A stretch of DNA of 64,000 nucleotides from Effrenium voratum (GCA_963377175.1 CAUJNA010000513.1:978338-1042337); one strand, 5' to 3'. Positions 25,147 to 34,980 are shown, counted from the first letter of the stretch. The notes: generated by a model not told the origin, from the sequence alone. Made by a program: numbers and translations.

Positions 25147-25725
25147 ATGAATAAGTTTATCAGAGAAGAATTGACAAAAGAAATTGTAAAATGCCGTGGT
25201 TGTAAGATATTCAACAACAAAGTCAAAAAAGCAAATGACATATTTCCTGACTGTATCATTGATATTATTTTGAGTTTTGTATGTTGCAAAAGATGCACCA
25301 TTACAAAACATTTAATGAAAAACGAACCTGACAATTTAAAAGAAATGGATAAGTGGATTTGGTATATGACGAGGTTAAATAAATGTCCAACGAAAAAATC
25401 ATTACGGACAATATTTACAACTGGTTTAGACAAAACATTAAAAGAGTATGGATATGACAATAGGCTAATCTTGTATTATGAAACCGCTACTCAATTTCAT
25501 TAGAATTTACTTTTTCATAATAATGATGGTTATGTATCTTGTAAAAATTTTAGCGTTTCAATGTGTAGAGATTTTCTTAAAATGTTGAAATGGCAATATA
25601 TAGAAAACAAAGACAAAGTCGTTTATAAAAACATTTTTGATAATGAGTTTTACCATAAATTCGTTTGTCATTTGTTAGAAAAGAAAAGGTTGATTATAGA
25701 CTGGTTTAATTATAGAGATTTATGA
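25147..25725 (+). pseudogene. Cys-rich early protein with in-frame stop
   Basis: ATG 25147 opens 118 codons with KCRGC, a short hydrophobic FPDCIIDIILSF segment and CCKRC. TAG at 25501-25503 interrupts, but the same frame stays open for 73 more codons to TGA 25723-25725 with similar composition, so the stop looks premature or read through. It resembles the 26013 gene (same Cys pairs around an LPxxI..II segment), which makes the two paralogues. Confidence 0.6.
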
Positions 25726-25773
25726 TCAAGTTTATTCATATTATTTAACTATAATATGGTTAAACACTTGTAT

Positions 25774-25958
25774 CCCCCAGAAAGCCGTAAAATTGTCTGA
25801 AACCCGAAACTTAAAAATGTCAATATGTTAGACTGTTATTAAATGAAAAATTGTAAAAAAATGTTGAGAAAATTTAGGAAAATTCCCCACAATCCCCCTT
25901 GGTGTTTTGAACAAAATGGTTTGCTTGTTTAAAAGTAGTGTTGAACCCTGAAACCCTA
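25774..25958. repeat. Internal copy of right-end sequence and TIR
   Basis: It corresponds to 26688-26871 in the same orientation with scattered differences and lacks the outer about 45 bp of the terminal repeat. With the paralogous genes on its left, it shows a roughly 0.9-kb tandem duplication at the right end of the PLV. Confidence 0.8.
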
Positions 25959-25976
25959 CACGCCCTAGCCAAAACT

Positions 25977-25985
25977 ACTTAAAGA
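25977..25985 (+). promoter_or_regulatory. Early-type PLV promoter motif
   Basis: ACTTAAAGA, 27 nt before ATG 26013. Confidence 0.7.
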
Positions 25986-26012
25986 AATATTATCTTATAT
26001 ATTAAGAGGAAA

Positions 26013-26549
26013 ATGAACGGTGATAAAATCAATAATTATATCAATAAAAAATGCTATGATTGTTGTCACTTCAAAAAAGAAAATATGGAATTGTATAAAT
26101 TAAATTTACCTAATGGAATAGTGAATAATATTATTAATTATTCAATGGATGAAGAAGACGAATGTGAAAATTGTAAAGATTGGAGAGATAATCAATTTTT
26201 AATCAAATGTCTGTTGAGAATAAAAGCGAGACATAATAGAAATGTAGAAGATGAGATTTTAATATTTCTAACTATAAATAAAATACCACCTTACGATTAT
26301 ATTAAACAGTTTCTTAAAATCAGTAAGAAAAAATATGACATGATTTACGATATATTATGGATGTTGGGTTATAGTCAAGAGAAAGAAGAAGATGTTAAAG
26401 AAAATATCAAATTATTTATTGAAAGTAAAAAGTTTAATATTCAAAATACATTGAGAGATATTAATATTATTTTTAAAATGATGTATGAAATAAGTAATAA
26501 TTGTCAATTAAATTATTATCCTGTACTGAAAATTATGATCATAATATAA
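26013..26549 (+). CDS. Cys-rich early protein, paralogue of 25147 gene
   Basis: 178 residues. KCYDCC, an F-box-like LPNGIVNNIINY segment and CENC come in the same order as in the 25147 gene, then a Lys/Ile-rich helical region. The F-box resemblance is only a pattern. The early promoter and position next to the terminal repeat suggest a host-interaction or regulatory role, which is not proven. Confidence 0.65.
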   Translation: MNGDKINNYINKKCYDCCHFKKENMELYKLNLPNGIVNNIINYSMDEEDECENCKDWRDNQFLIKCLLRIKARHNRNVEDEILIFLTINKIPPYDYIKQFLKISKKKYDMIYDILWMLGYSQEKEEDVKENIKLFIESKKFNIQNTLRDINIIFKMMYEISNNCQLNYYPVLKIMIII

Positions 26550-26723
26550 TAATAACATGTAAAATCTTATATGTTATAATTATACTGAACTTTTAACCTA
26601 AAAGAAAATTAGTGAGTGTTATGTAAAAAATAGAATTCAGTCAGTTTATTTATATTATTATCTTATAATACGATTAAATTCTTCAATCCCCCAGAAAGCC
26701 TTAAAATTGTCTGAAACCCGAAC

Positions 26724-26916
26724 CTTGAAAATGTCAATATCTTAGACTGTTTCATAATGAAAAAATTGCAAAAAATGTTGAGAAAATTTAGGAAAATTCC
26801 CCACAATCAACCTTTAGGTTTTGAACAAAATGGTTTGCTTGTTTAAAAGTAGTGTTGAACCCTGAAACCCTGAACTGAAAATTCCCTACCCTAGAACCAA
26901 CCTTATAACCATTTTT
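26724..26916 (-). repeat. PLV right terminal inverted repeat
   Basis: 193 bp, the inverted match of 4311-4505. Outside it lies CCCCTGCCCCCCC (26917-26929), the direct repeat of 4295-4307. Confidence 0.95.
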
Positions 26917-26929
26917 CCCCTGCCCCCCC

Positions 26930-27412
26930 TTCCCCCCCCCCCCTACGCGCACTTTCCTGGCTCGGTTTCGGGGCCAAAGTTGTTCCTTGGGGACTTGACA
27001 GGGTTTGTTCTTAAAACTACACCACGCAGGCTGAAAGAGAACAAGGGGAAACATGCAACGGTTGGAATTCCCTATGCAGAAAAAGCTGAGATTGTCAAAA
27101 AACAGGCGTTTGTTTGATGCACGGGTGAGCATCCCCAAATAGCAAGTGGCGCCCTGCGAAACACAGCTTGCAGCTCAAACTCCACTGATGGGTTTCTTGT
27201 TTGGGCACGTTGCCGCTTGTCAGCTGGAACACGCACCTGTCCAGCTGCGCAGTCTCCGTTGTGTTTTCCTCGCCTCTGGACTGCCGTGCCATATTGAATT
27301 ATGTCATGTCACTGAATTGGAGACCAGCCATGGCCACAAGGGCAACCTTGTTTGCGCTTGGAAATCCAAAAAAGCTTTTTTGGGGGCACAATGCTTTGCA
27401 AGGGCTCATGGT
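26930..27412. other. Right flank of the PLV, no gene recognised
   Basis: GC-rich sequence after the C-rich tract. Short overlapping frames only; it leads into the minus-strand transposase-like remnant. Confidence 0.4.
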
Positions 27413-28126
27413 CTAAGACTCCCTTCCGAACAAGTCGGTTAGCTCCAAGAAAGCTTTGTACCGGATGAAACTGGTGTGTTCCAAAGTCAGAGCGTGCGTC
27501 TTTGACGCGATGGCGGATATCTTGCCCATCAAACACTCATCCGTGTATGTGTGTTCGTAGCGAACGTTGCGCCCTGTGCGGGCTATTGAAATGAGCATGT
27601 GACAGAAGTAATGGAATTTAGGGGTTACCTTAAATTTTTTGCGGTAAGCCCCTTGAAACTGGGTTGCGAAACTTTGGTAGAATAAGAGAAAGGTGCGTCC
27701 GTACTTGCAAACATCCTTGCGGGTAGGCTCATCAAACCATGGACCGTTCGAATCGAGCAAATGCTGAAATTTTGCCAGCGCGAAAGAGCAGCATGCTCTT
27801 TCAACACCGCCTGGTGACTTGTCTTTCTCATCATCCAAGAATGCATGGAGCCAATACTGCATCATCTTCACAACGTTTGCTTTGTAGCAGGAAGCCAGTT
27901 CGGGATACGCGTTCCATGACTCACGTCCAAAGCGAATCAAAGAAAAACGATGTGGGCAGGCAGGGGTCTTCTGCTGTAAGCACCAGCACCGATAATGCTC
28001 GTACACATGCCCTTGAAGTAGGTCATCCAGTTGCTGCAGGGTCAAAGCTGGGTGCTGCTTTTCTAAATGGTCGCAAATCAGGGATGCGATGGCGCAGCAT
28101 GAGACACCTTGATGAACAGTGTGCAA
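27413..28126 (-). CDS. Putative DDE-like transposase, C-terminal exon
   Basis: 237 codons. It opens with HTVHQGVSCCAIASLICDHL, which in position and pattern resembles the region around the second acidic residue of CACTA-type transposases, and later has PKFHYFCHM and DECLMGK. It follows the 28181-29281 frame with a short probable intron or shift between. I recall similar long proteins as common in dinoflagellate gene sets, usually unnamed; the transposase call is an inference. Confidence 0.5.
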   Translation of the reverse strand: MHTVHQGVSCCAIASLICDHLEKQHPALTLQQLDDLLQGHVYEHYRCWCLQQKTPACPHRFSLIRFGRESWNAYPELASCYKANVVKMMQYWLHAFLDDEKDKSPGGVERACCSFALAKFQHLLDSNGPWFDEPTRKDVCKYGRTFLLFYQSFATQFQGAYRKKFKVTPKFHYFCHMLISIARTGRNVRYEHTYTDECLMGKISAIASKTHALTLEHTSFIRYKAFLELTDLFGRES

Positions 28127-28180
28127 TAGGTCCTTGGAAGCGGCAGTGCGCCGAGTAAACAGTATCTATGTTCTCACCCT

Positions 28181-29281
28181 TCAAAACAAGTAAGGGAGCC
28201 AAGGTTCATGGAGGTTGCGATCTTTTGTCCATCCGGGCACATTCAGCCAAGCTGACTGTTTCTGGGGAGGGTTAATCATCAGGAACTGGTCGTGGGTCAA
28301 CTCGGTGTCCATCCAAGCAGCATTGTCTGTAAAGTCACCGTATGGCAGAAGCTTTCCAGCAAAGCAATGTTCGCAGATGAGGTTTGACATCCAATTCCGA
28401 GTAAGCTTATGTACAATCACACGAGCTTCCAGGTCTGATTTGAATGCTGCAAACTCAGCCCGCCAACCGTTTGCAAACCATCGCCCTGCACGCCGTGCGG
28501 CTAAGGAGTCACGCGGCCACGGGTTACCCCAAAAGTCAGCCGTGGGAAATTTACCCGTTGTCAGCACGCGCATAATCCAGCCAATGACTTGGCCCACCAT
28601 GTCATTGGTCTTTTCCTTCACCATCAAAGGCTCCCGCAAAGTGAAGCTGATCATCTTGGTTGTCAAACTGGGCCCCTTTCGAACCGCCGATGAGAAACTG
28701 TAAATCCAAGCCTTCTGTTGCTTGTAAACCCGAACACCGTCGCAATGCCAAACAATAGGGACTGTGTAGTCGGGCACTGCTAGGTCAAGTTGTTCCACAA
28801 AACCTTCTCCACAATCAGCAAGCCGTTGCCAGTACTCCTTAGATGCCAGCTTTTGAGAAACCTTTGGGGTTGGGGACAAATAAAGACAGACAGGTATAGA
28901 CAGACAGAGCCAAGTATCTTTGCTGGTGCTGGAAGCGCTGGCGGGGCAATCAGCAGCCCACTCAAGGAATAAATTGTTCTCGGACAGAAAATGTAGGACA
29001 TCCCACGGCCACAGACACGGGGTTTCCACATTCTTTTCTTGCACAGCCCCATGTTCGTCAGGGATTTTCGAAGGTAAGTGGATGCTGCCCAAGGGGAGTT
29101 GCGAGTGCTGATCGTACCACCTGGAGGGGGGGCGTAGTAGGGTGAAAAGACAGCGCCCTAAAAAAGACGATTTGAAAACTGATGACCAATGGGGCCTCTC
29201 AAAGTTGCGTTCCTCGTGCCCATTGCCAGCCCAACTGGCCAAGAGCTCCGCTAACTGACACTTGGATCCATCCTTCAGCAA
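28181..29281 (-). CDS. Putative DDE-like transposase, N-terminal/central exon
   Basis: 366 codons. WHCDGVRVYKQQ, PTADFWGNPWP and a Trp/Arg-rich GWRAEFAAFKSDLEARV stretch precede ICEHCFAGK, a possible zinc pair. A segment near 28860-28910 with a dubious repeated composition may be an unspliced intron. It reads directly into the 27413-28126 exon, so both are treated as one gene of unknown exact structure. Confidence 0.5.
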   Translation of the reverse strand: MLKDGSKCQLAELLASWAGNGHEERNFERPHWSSVFKSSFLGRCLFTLLRPPSRWYDQHSQLPLGSIHLPSKIPDEHGAVQEKNVETPCLWPWDVLHFLSENNLFLEWAADCPASASSTSKDTWLCLSIPVCLYLSPTPKVSQKLASKEYWQRLADCGEGFVEQLDLAVPDYTVPIVWHCDGVRVYKQQKAWIYSFSSAVRKGPSLTTKMISFTLREPLMVKEKTNDMVGQVIGWIMRVLTTGKFPTADFWGNPWPRDSLAARRAGRWFANGWRAEFAAFKSDLEARVIVHKLTRNWMSNLICEHCFAGKLLPYGDFTDNAAWMDTELTHDQFLMINPPQKQSAWLNVPGWTKDRNLHEPWLPYLF

Positions 29282-30125
29282 GTCAGATGCCGCCGAGCAT
29301 GCATCAGCAGCCGAAGTTTTCTACAGGGTTAAGCGAATGGATTGACCTTCAAAACTCTGCTTATTTCACCTTGCGGCGGCAACCCTGATTGAAAGCAAAA
29401 TGAAAGACGACTTGTTCGACAGTGGCCATGATTCAAACAGGTGTGAGCCTTTTATAGGTTTGAACGAAAGTTGAAAAAGAGATACCTCACTGTTCGGGCT
29501 GGGTCTCTCAAAAAAGTGGTGTGAGCGGCGGGTCCCCATTTATGGGTTTGAGCGAAAGTTGAAAATTTAATGTTGCCCAATCCGAGAAATTTGTTCCTCC
29601 CCGCCCCGGAGCAGAGCTTCTTCAGCTGCCGCTGCGCAGACCAGCAGCCCTGGCGCACCACGGCGAGGCCGGGCTCCGACAGCAGCCGCTTCCGCCGACC
29701 TTCAAGGTTTACGTGGTCAAAACATAGGATTTGTTTCTATATTAAAAAACGCACCACGCTTTGCTTTCTTTTCTGTGACGAGACACGATGTTGGCCCGCT
29801 AGAGGATCTTCCGGCTGCAGCCTCCCAGCAAATTAGAAAACTGCCCGGCCACACTATCGCGCCACATGTTTCATAGTTGCGTGCTGCGACAATGTGATTC
29901 TGATGGATGTCACAGCAATGTTTTCAGCCCAAGCTTTGCCCCATCTCGCGATATAGCTCAAAAGAGTTCGTCTCTGAAGTTGCATAGCCCCCATTAGCTG
30001 CACTACGTGTCTGGCTTTCTGTCAAGACTATTCGAGACACCTCATGTTCATCTGAATGGTTGAGCTAGTACAGCCCGCCAACGCCAGCCAACATATGGCA
30101 GCTCACCCCGTCGCAACTACAGATT
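29282..30125. other. No gene recognised
   Basis: Separates the transposase-like remnant from the next minus-strand frames. Only short unsupported frames are seen. Confidence 0.4.
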
Positions 30126-30326
30126 CTACTTGGGAGAATCTTTGGAACTTTTGTTAGACTCTTTGGTCGCGCTAGCACTGCTAGCCGGGGATTCATCGGT
30201 CTTCGAGGTAGCGCCTTTAGCGCTCTTTCCAGATCCACTACTTTTCTCACTTGCGCGGATCAAGGCCTTTGCCAAGTCACCACGCTCCTTTGACATTGCC
30301 AGCAAGTTGAGAACCTGGGCAAACAA
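30126..30326 (-). CDS. Ser/Lys-rich C-terminal exon
   Basis: 66 codons with a KSSGSGKSAKG-type Ser/Lys-rich tail. It lies directly beyond the 30345-32825 frame and may be its last exon. No function can be given. Confidence 0.35.
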   Translation of the reverse strand: MFAQVLNLLAMSKERGDLAKALIRASEKSSGSGKSAKGATSKTDESPASSASATKESNKSSKDSPK

Positions 30327-30344
30327 TGCGCTGTTCGGACTAGT

Positions 30345-32825
30345 TCAACAAAGCGACCAAAGGGCCTCCTTCACATGGGTGGCATAGTGCTTGTTCTTGT
30401 TCTTCCTCATGGAAACCAACTTCTGAATGGCATCGGCTTCAGATTTCAGCTTGGTCTCCAGGGCTTTGAGTTGCCGGATTAAGTCAGTGGACAACTCCAA
30501 AGGCTTGAGGCGGAAGGCGTGGTCCCTGGCGTGGAAACAAGTGGGCACTGAGAAAAAACCAAATTGCAAAAAAAAACGGGCCAGGCTCACCTGCACTGAT
30601 TGCACTCTTTGAGAATGCGGTTCACCAGAACTGTTGCTCGCTGAAGAGGCGTTTCGGGCTGAACCTACCACGCAAACCCCCCCCCCAACTTGGTTTCGAG
30701 TAAACCCACAAGTTTGAACAAGGGTTTTGAGTTGGGTTCCTTGTAGGCAGATTGCGCCCAGTTTTTTACAAACCCATGCACAAGCCTGGTTCACCCCGTC
30801 ATCGTTGCCATCCTTGCTCTCCTTGAGGGCTTTTTTGCGGTTGGCTTTTTTCTCCTTCGCAGGGTTCTGCTCCAGGCCAGTCATAGAGATGGCTGTCTTT
30901 ATGTTCATCTTGCCCAAATCTACGCCCCCCGCTTTGATTTTGCTTGCGTCAAGCACTCCCCCAGCTTGGGTAAATGCTTTCAGCAGTTCATCATCACATT
31001 GGCCCCGCATTTCTAAGGCTGTTACTTGCTTCAACTGGTTCACATTCTCAATGTTCAGATCGGTAAGCACGAAAAACAAGTAGTCTTCATCAAGGTCTTC
31101 ACCTTCACCTTCCCCCCCCTCCGGGTCATTGATGACCAGACCCAGCTTGCGCTTTTTGGCAGCAATGCGGTCTGCCTTGCTTTGGCCGTATGTGTCAACC
31201 AAGAACTTCTTGGATTTGAAGCCGTATCTGACCCGGGAAGCGGTGGATTCTTCTTTTGAGCGCGAGTGTAGGGCCACGATTTTGGACGCGTCACCTTTGG
31301 AATCAAGAAAGTCCTCAAACAAGCTCTGGCGCCCTTGTTCGGACTGTAAACGGGTGGCCAAGGTGGACGGGAATCTTTTCTTTGACTTGATCCAGCGTTG
31401 GAACCGCATGTACTCTTTTCGGTTGGTGGTGGAATTCCGCTTCAACTTTGTCTCGGCCTTCTTGAGCTTCGGCTCGTCCTCTGCTGGGCTGGCTTCTGCT
31501 GAGCTGCTGCTGTCCTTGGTCTCTTTTCCTTTGTGCTCTGCTTCCTCCTGCTGCACGTCGCTCGTCTTCGTTTGCTTCTTGCTTTTCTTCGGGCTCTGCT
31601 TCCTGTCTTTCTTTGCGTCCTCCTTTGGCTTCTTCTCCTCGTTCTTGTCTTGAATTGAGCCCTTCTCTTCTTTTTCCTTATCTCTTCGCTTTCCGGGCTC
31701 TTCCTCCTCCTTTCTTTGCCTCTTGTCTCTTCGCGAGTCCTCTGTTGGCTTCTTCTCTTCTTTCTCCTCATGCTTCTTGTCTCTCTTTGCTCCCCCCTTC
31801 AGCTGCTGCATCTCGTGCTTCTCTTCTGCGTCTTCCTTGTTCTCCTCTCCTTGCTTCTCCTCTTTCTCCTCCTTCCTTCTCTTCTTGTCTTTCTTGAAGT
31901 CCTCCTTTGGCTGCCGCTTCTCTTCTTTCTCCTTCTCTCTTCGCCTCTTGTCTTTCTGCAAGTCCTCCTTTGGCTGCTGCTTCTCCTCGTTGTCTTCATC
32001 TCTTCGCTTCTTGTTTTTCTTGGGGTCCTCCTTTGGCTGCTGCTCCTCTCTTCGCTTCTTGTCTTTCTGCAAGTCCTCGTGTGGCTGCTGCTTCTCCTCG
32101 TTGTCCTCCTCTCTTCGCTTCTTGTCTTTCTTGAAGCCCTCCTTTGGCTGCTGCTTCTCCTCTTTCTCCTTCTCTCTTCGCTTCTTGTCTTTCTGCAAGT
32201 CCTCCTTTGGCTGCTGCTTCTCCTCGTTGTCTTCATCTCTTCGCGTCTTGTCTTTCTTCCGGTCCTCCTTTGGCTGCTGCTTCTCCTCCTTGTCCTCCTC
32301 TCTTCGCTTCTTGTCCTTCTTGGGGTCCTCCTTTGGATGCTGCTTCTCCTCCTGCTCCTCATCTCTTCGACTCTCGTCGTTCTTTGAGCCCTTCTCCTCT
32401 CTTCGCCTCTTGTTCTCCTTCGGCTTCTCCTCCTCTCTCTCCGGCTCCTTTCTTTGCGTCTTCTCCTTTTCTTGCTTCTTGTCCTTCGCGGAGTCTTGCG
32501 TCGGCTTCTTTTCCTCGCTTTCCTTCTCCTTCGTCTTGGTGCGGCTCGCCTCAGTTTCTTCCTCGCTTGAGTCTTGCAATTCTGCTTCTGCGCTGCTGCT
32601 GCTGCTGGCTGGCTCTTGCTGGTCGTTGTCCTGCTCGTCAGAGTCACTGCCCTCGCTGGAGTCCGAGCACCTGCCGAAATCGTCGAAGGCTTTTGGATTT
32701 GGGGAGCCGTTTGGAAGGGTTTTGTTGGACTCGCACGGCTGAAACTTTCTCCAGAATGCGAGTGTGCTTTGCTTGTATTTGCGCGGTTTGTGATTGATGC
32801 GCCTGCCAAGTGAGCCATTTTCCAT
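30345..32825 (-). CDS. K/E-rich tandem-repeat protein
   Basis: 826 codons. Roughly residues 110-430 are Lys/Glu/Arg/Asp-rich units of about 18-22 residues around QQPKED and KDKKRREE, a decayed 54-66 bp tandem repeat. The following part (YMRFQRWIKSKKRFP, then a Lys-rich helical region) looks like folded sequence and is compatible with a dinoflagellate nuclear or element-borne protein. A stretch near 30540-30720 contains frame noise and probable intron. Function unknown. The complementary plus-strand frames are shadows. Confidence 0.5.
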   Translation of the reverse strand: MENGSLGRRINHKPRKYKQSTLAFWRKFQPCESNKTLPNGSPNPKAFDDFGRCSDSSEGSDSDEQDNDQQEPASSSSSAEAELQDSSEEETEASRTKTKEKESEEKKPTQDSAKDKKQEKEKTQRKEPEREEEKPKENKRRREEKGSKNDESRRDEEQEEKQHPKEDPKKDKKRREEDKEEKQQPKEDRKKDKTRRDEDNEEKQQPKEDLQKDKKRREKEKEEKQQPKEGFKKDKKRREEDNEEKQQPHEDLQKDKKRREEQQPKEDPKKNKKRRDEDNEEKQQPKEDLQKDKRRREKEKEEKRQPKEDFKKDKKRRKEEKEEKQGEENKEDAEEKHEMQQLKGGAKRDKKHEEKEEKKPTEDSRRDKRQRKEEEEPGKRRDKEKEEKGSIQDKNEEKKPKEDAKKDRKQSPKKSKKQTKTSDVQQEEAEHKGKETKDSSSSAEASPAEDEPKLKKAETKLKRNSTTNRKEYMRFQRWIKSKKRFPSTLATRLQSEQGRQSLFEDFLDSKGDASKIVALHSRSKEESTASRVRYGFKSKKFLVDTYGQSKADRIAAKKRKLGLVINDPEGGEGEGEDLDEDYLFFVLTDLNIENVNQLKQVTALEMRGQCDDELLKAFTQAGGVLDASKIKAGGVDLGKMNIKTAISMTGLEQNPAKEKKANRKKALKESKDGNDDGVNQACAWVCKKLGAICLQGTQLKTLVQTCGFTRNQVGGGVCVVGSARNASSASNSSGEPHSQRVQSVQVSLARFFLQFGFFSVPTCFHARDHAFRLKPLELSTDLIRQLKALETKLKSEADAIQKLVSMRKNKNKHYATHVKEALWSLC

Positions 32826-33412
32826 TCTTTTGCCTGTTTCAAACCGTTGCCAGAAGTTGTTCCCCGGCCTTTGTTTTTCGTCGTGTGACGCTTCTGCCTC
32901 TTCGTCCGACGCCGTTGCCTTTTCTGTGTTGCTCTTGTCAGCCGCCGCTACTTCTGTTTCCTCATCGCTGGTCTGATCTTCTGCTGCTGACTCTGCCTGC
33001 TCTGACCCCTCTTCCTTCTCATCCTCGCCCTTTGGCTCTTGATCATCTTCGCTTTCACTGCTCGAAGGCGCTCCGCTGGCTGCTGAGCTGGTCTCGGTGT
33101 CCTAGCGGAGCAGGACTGACGCCGCGGTGGGCAATGGGGCTTGCCGTGGGTGTGGCAAAGGGTTCGCACCACCGAGAACTAATTTCAGAAGCTTTGCTTT
33201 GCAAGAAGCTTCATGGGACAGGATCTCCAAGACGGCCACCCAACACAAATTTCAGAAACCTTTGGCGGAGCCTAGTGCCTTTTTTGTTCCTGATAACCAC
33301 CCCAAACAAGACACAAAAAGTCACTACCGCAAAAGCCGATTGATTTCTATCCCGTGGGCCTTTGCAGGGAGCTTTCTGGCCACTCTGAGACTGTGGAAAG
33401 GGCCACCCAAAA

Positions 33413-33769
33413 CTAAGTTCTGAGTCGAGGCACTGAAGTCTTTGCACTCTTAGTGCTCAACGTTGATAAGATTGACGTGGCCTCATCTGCGGTCATGTCT
33501 TTGTCATCAACGGGGGATGCAAAGTTCAGCTTCCTCTTGCTCTTTTTTCCGGAGAGCTCAGCACCTTCCTTCGACAGCAAAATTGACTTTGGAGGTGGTG
33601 TGGTTGAGTCGCTCTTCGGCACCTTAAGCAAAGAAGCTGCTTGTTTCAGCTTCCTTGGGTCAGGGCTGCGCCCTCGGCAAGGGCTTGGCGGTCTAGACTT
33701 TTCCCGGATTCGCCGTGGGGGTGCCATGGCAGAGATAGCAGTGGTTCCTTCCAAGCTAAGTAAGTCCAC
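33413..33769 (-). CDS. Putative exon, basic Ser/Pro-rich
   Basis: 118 codons containing APPRRIREKSRPPSP and KKSKRKLNF; it resembles the low-complexity N-terminal exons of the neighbouring minus-strand frames. It may belong to the same gene as 30345-32825. Low certainty. Confidence 0.3.
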   Translation of the reverse strand: MDLLSLEGTTAISAMAPPRRIREKSRPPSPCRGRSPDPRKLKQAASLLKVPKSDSTTPPPKSILLSKEGAELSGKKSKRKLNFASPVDDKDMTADEATSILSTLSTKSAKTSVPRLRT

Positions 33770-33957
33770 TTCCGAGCAAGACCCTTCTCAAAAACAAGAA
33801 CTCCAACCCTGTCAACTGATGCAGCGCGTTGATGCCATGGTGCTAGAGTCAGACGCCTTTTCGCAATTCACAATTTCACGAGCGCCCATTCAAAGAATCA
33901 AGTCCTAATTGGCTGTGGGCACTGAGACATTGTCCTAATCAGACCTGTCCCAGAAAG

Positions 33958-34020
33958 TGTGAATTTTCACGGCTTTTTCACGGTTTTTCACGGTTTTTCA
34001 CGGATTCACGGTTTTTCAAG
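33958..34020. repeat. Tandem TTTTTCACGG repeat
   Basis: About six units. The reverse complement (CCGTGAAAAC) recurs in tandem at about 34554-34670, so the two clusters form an inverted pair about 600 bp apart. Confidence 0.7.
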
Positions 34021-34518
34021 ACTGTCCCAACTCCCACAGAAATGCATCAAATTGAGTGAAAGCGCCTTGCCTCGAAAAAGCTCACGGCTTGCAGAGCTCA
34101 AGCACGACCTTTCGAAGACCCGCGTAGCGGGTGAACCCTGGGTCCTGCACACTTTCTCGCGAGAACTCGTGCGCGTGAACAAGGAGGGCTAGCTTTACGG
34201 GTGTGTCTTTGTTCAAGGGCGCCATTCTGTGGCTGGTTCCTAGGCGAATCAAGGAGGAGGATTGAAACCGAATCTCAAAGGTCAAAAGAGTTCTTGGAGT
34301 TGAAGTTAAAGGGGAACATGAAAAGCCTTTGCGAGGGTGAGGCCTCGACTTGGGGAAGAAAGAACTCCATTTTTTTGAGTTTGTTCTTTCTTCAGCACGC
34401 ACGCTGCCTCAAAAAGGTCGTTTCACAAAAGCCCGCTTTTGAAACGAGAAGAATCTGGGTGTGTCTGTTTAGGGGTACTCTTGTTCTGTGAAGGGGATTA
34501 ACCACTTTGGAGGGTTCC

Positions 34519-34980
34519 CTATTTTGAGACAAGTCTCCACAGAAAGTCGCGAAACCGTGAAAACCGTGAATCCGTGAAACACACAAGTCGTGAAGCCGTG
34601 AAAACCGTGAATCCGTGAAACCCGAAACTCGTGACCGTGAAAACCGTGAATCCGTGAAATCCGTGAAGCCGGCGATCGGCAAACGCGTCAAGTGAACGGT
34701 CCTTGAGCTCAGGGAGAGGCCCATGCTTTTTTAGATACTCCCTTAGCTGGATGCACATTGTGACACCATCACTCTCAACTGTTTGCCGGGTGCTGCCAAG
34801 ACTCTCTCGAGCCTTCACAGCGGATTTGATTTCTTTGTGGTGCTGGAGGAAGAGCTCCACCACTGATCGTCCGAAAAGCACGGGATAGTTCTCAGAGGAT
34901 TTTAGGTCCACACCTCCTTTGACAGCCATCTCCCCCCGCCCATTCAAATACCTGAGATTCAAGCAAAGCGCGTGAAGCAT
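34519..34980 (-). CDS. Putative exon of minus-strand gene
   Basis: Starts at ATG 34980. The first about 105 residues (LNLRYLNGRGEMAVKGG, VLFGRSVVELFLQHHKEIKSAV) look like genuine globular coding sequence; after about 34670 the frame runs into the CCGTGAAAAC repeat and is not credible. No family is recognised. Confidence 0.4.
   Translation of the reverse strand: MLHALCLNLRYLNGRGEMAVKGGVDLKSSENYPVLFGRSVVELFLQHHKEIKSAVKARESLGSTRQTVESDGVTMCIQLREYLKKHGPLPELKDRSLDAFADRRLHGFHGFTVFTVTSFGFHGFTVFTASRLVCFTDSRFSRFRDFLWRLVSK
34554..34670. repeat. Tandem CCGTGAAAAC/CCGTGAATCC repeat
   Basis: Inverted counterpart of 33958-34020. Confidence 0.65.

Larger units (their letters stand above)
4311..26916 (+). 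mobile_element. Integrated polinton-like virus (PLV)
   Basis: A 22.6-kb AT-rich block is bounded by 193-195 bp terminal inverted repeats and flanked by a C-rich direct repeat. It encodes type B DNA polymerase, rve integrase, packaging ATPase, double-jelly-roll major capsid protein, penton-like minor capsid protein, lipase, C5 methyltransferase and an S74-chaperoned fibre. This is the polinton/PLV/virophage gene set. I see no Ulp1/adenain-type maturation protease, which favours a PLV over a classical polinton. Its base composition contrasts sharply with the GC-rich surroundings. Confidence 0.93.

Noticed and set aside
31716..32742. Long Ser/Cys/Phe- or Leu-rich plus-strand frames
   Set aside because: Antisense shadows of the K/E-rich tandem repeat on the minus strand.
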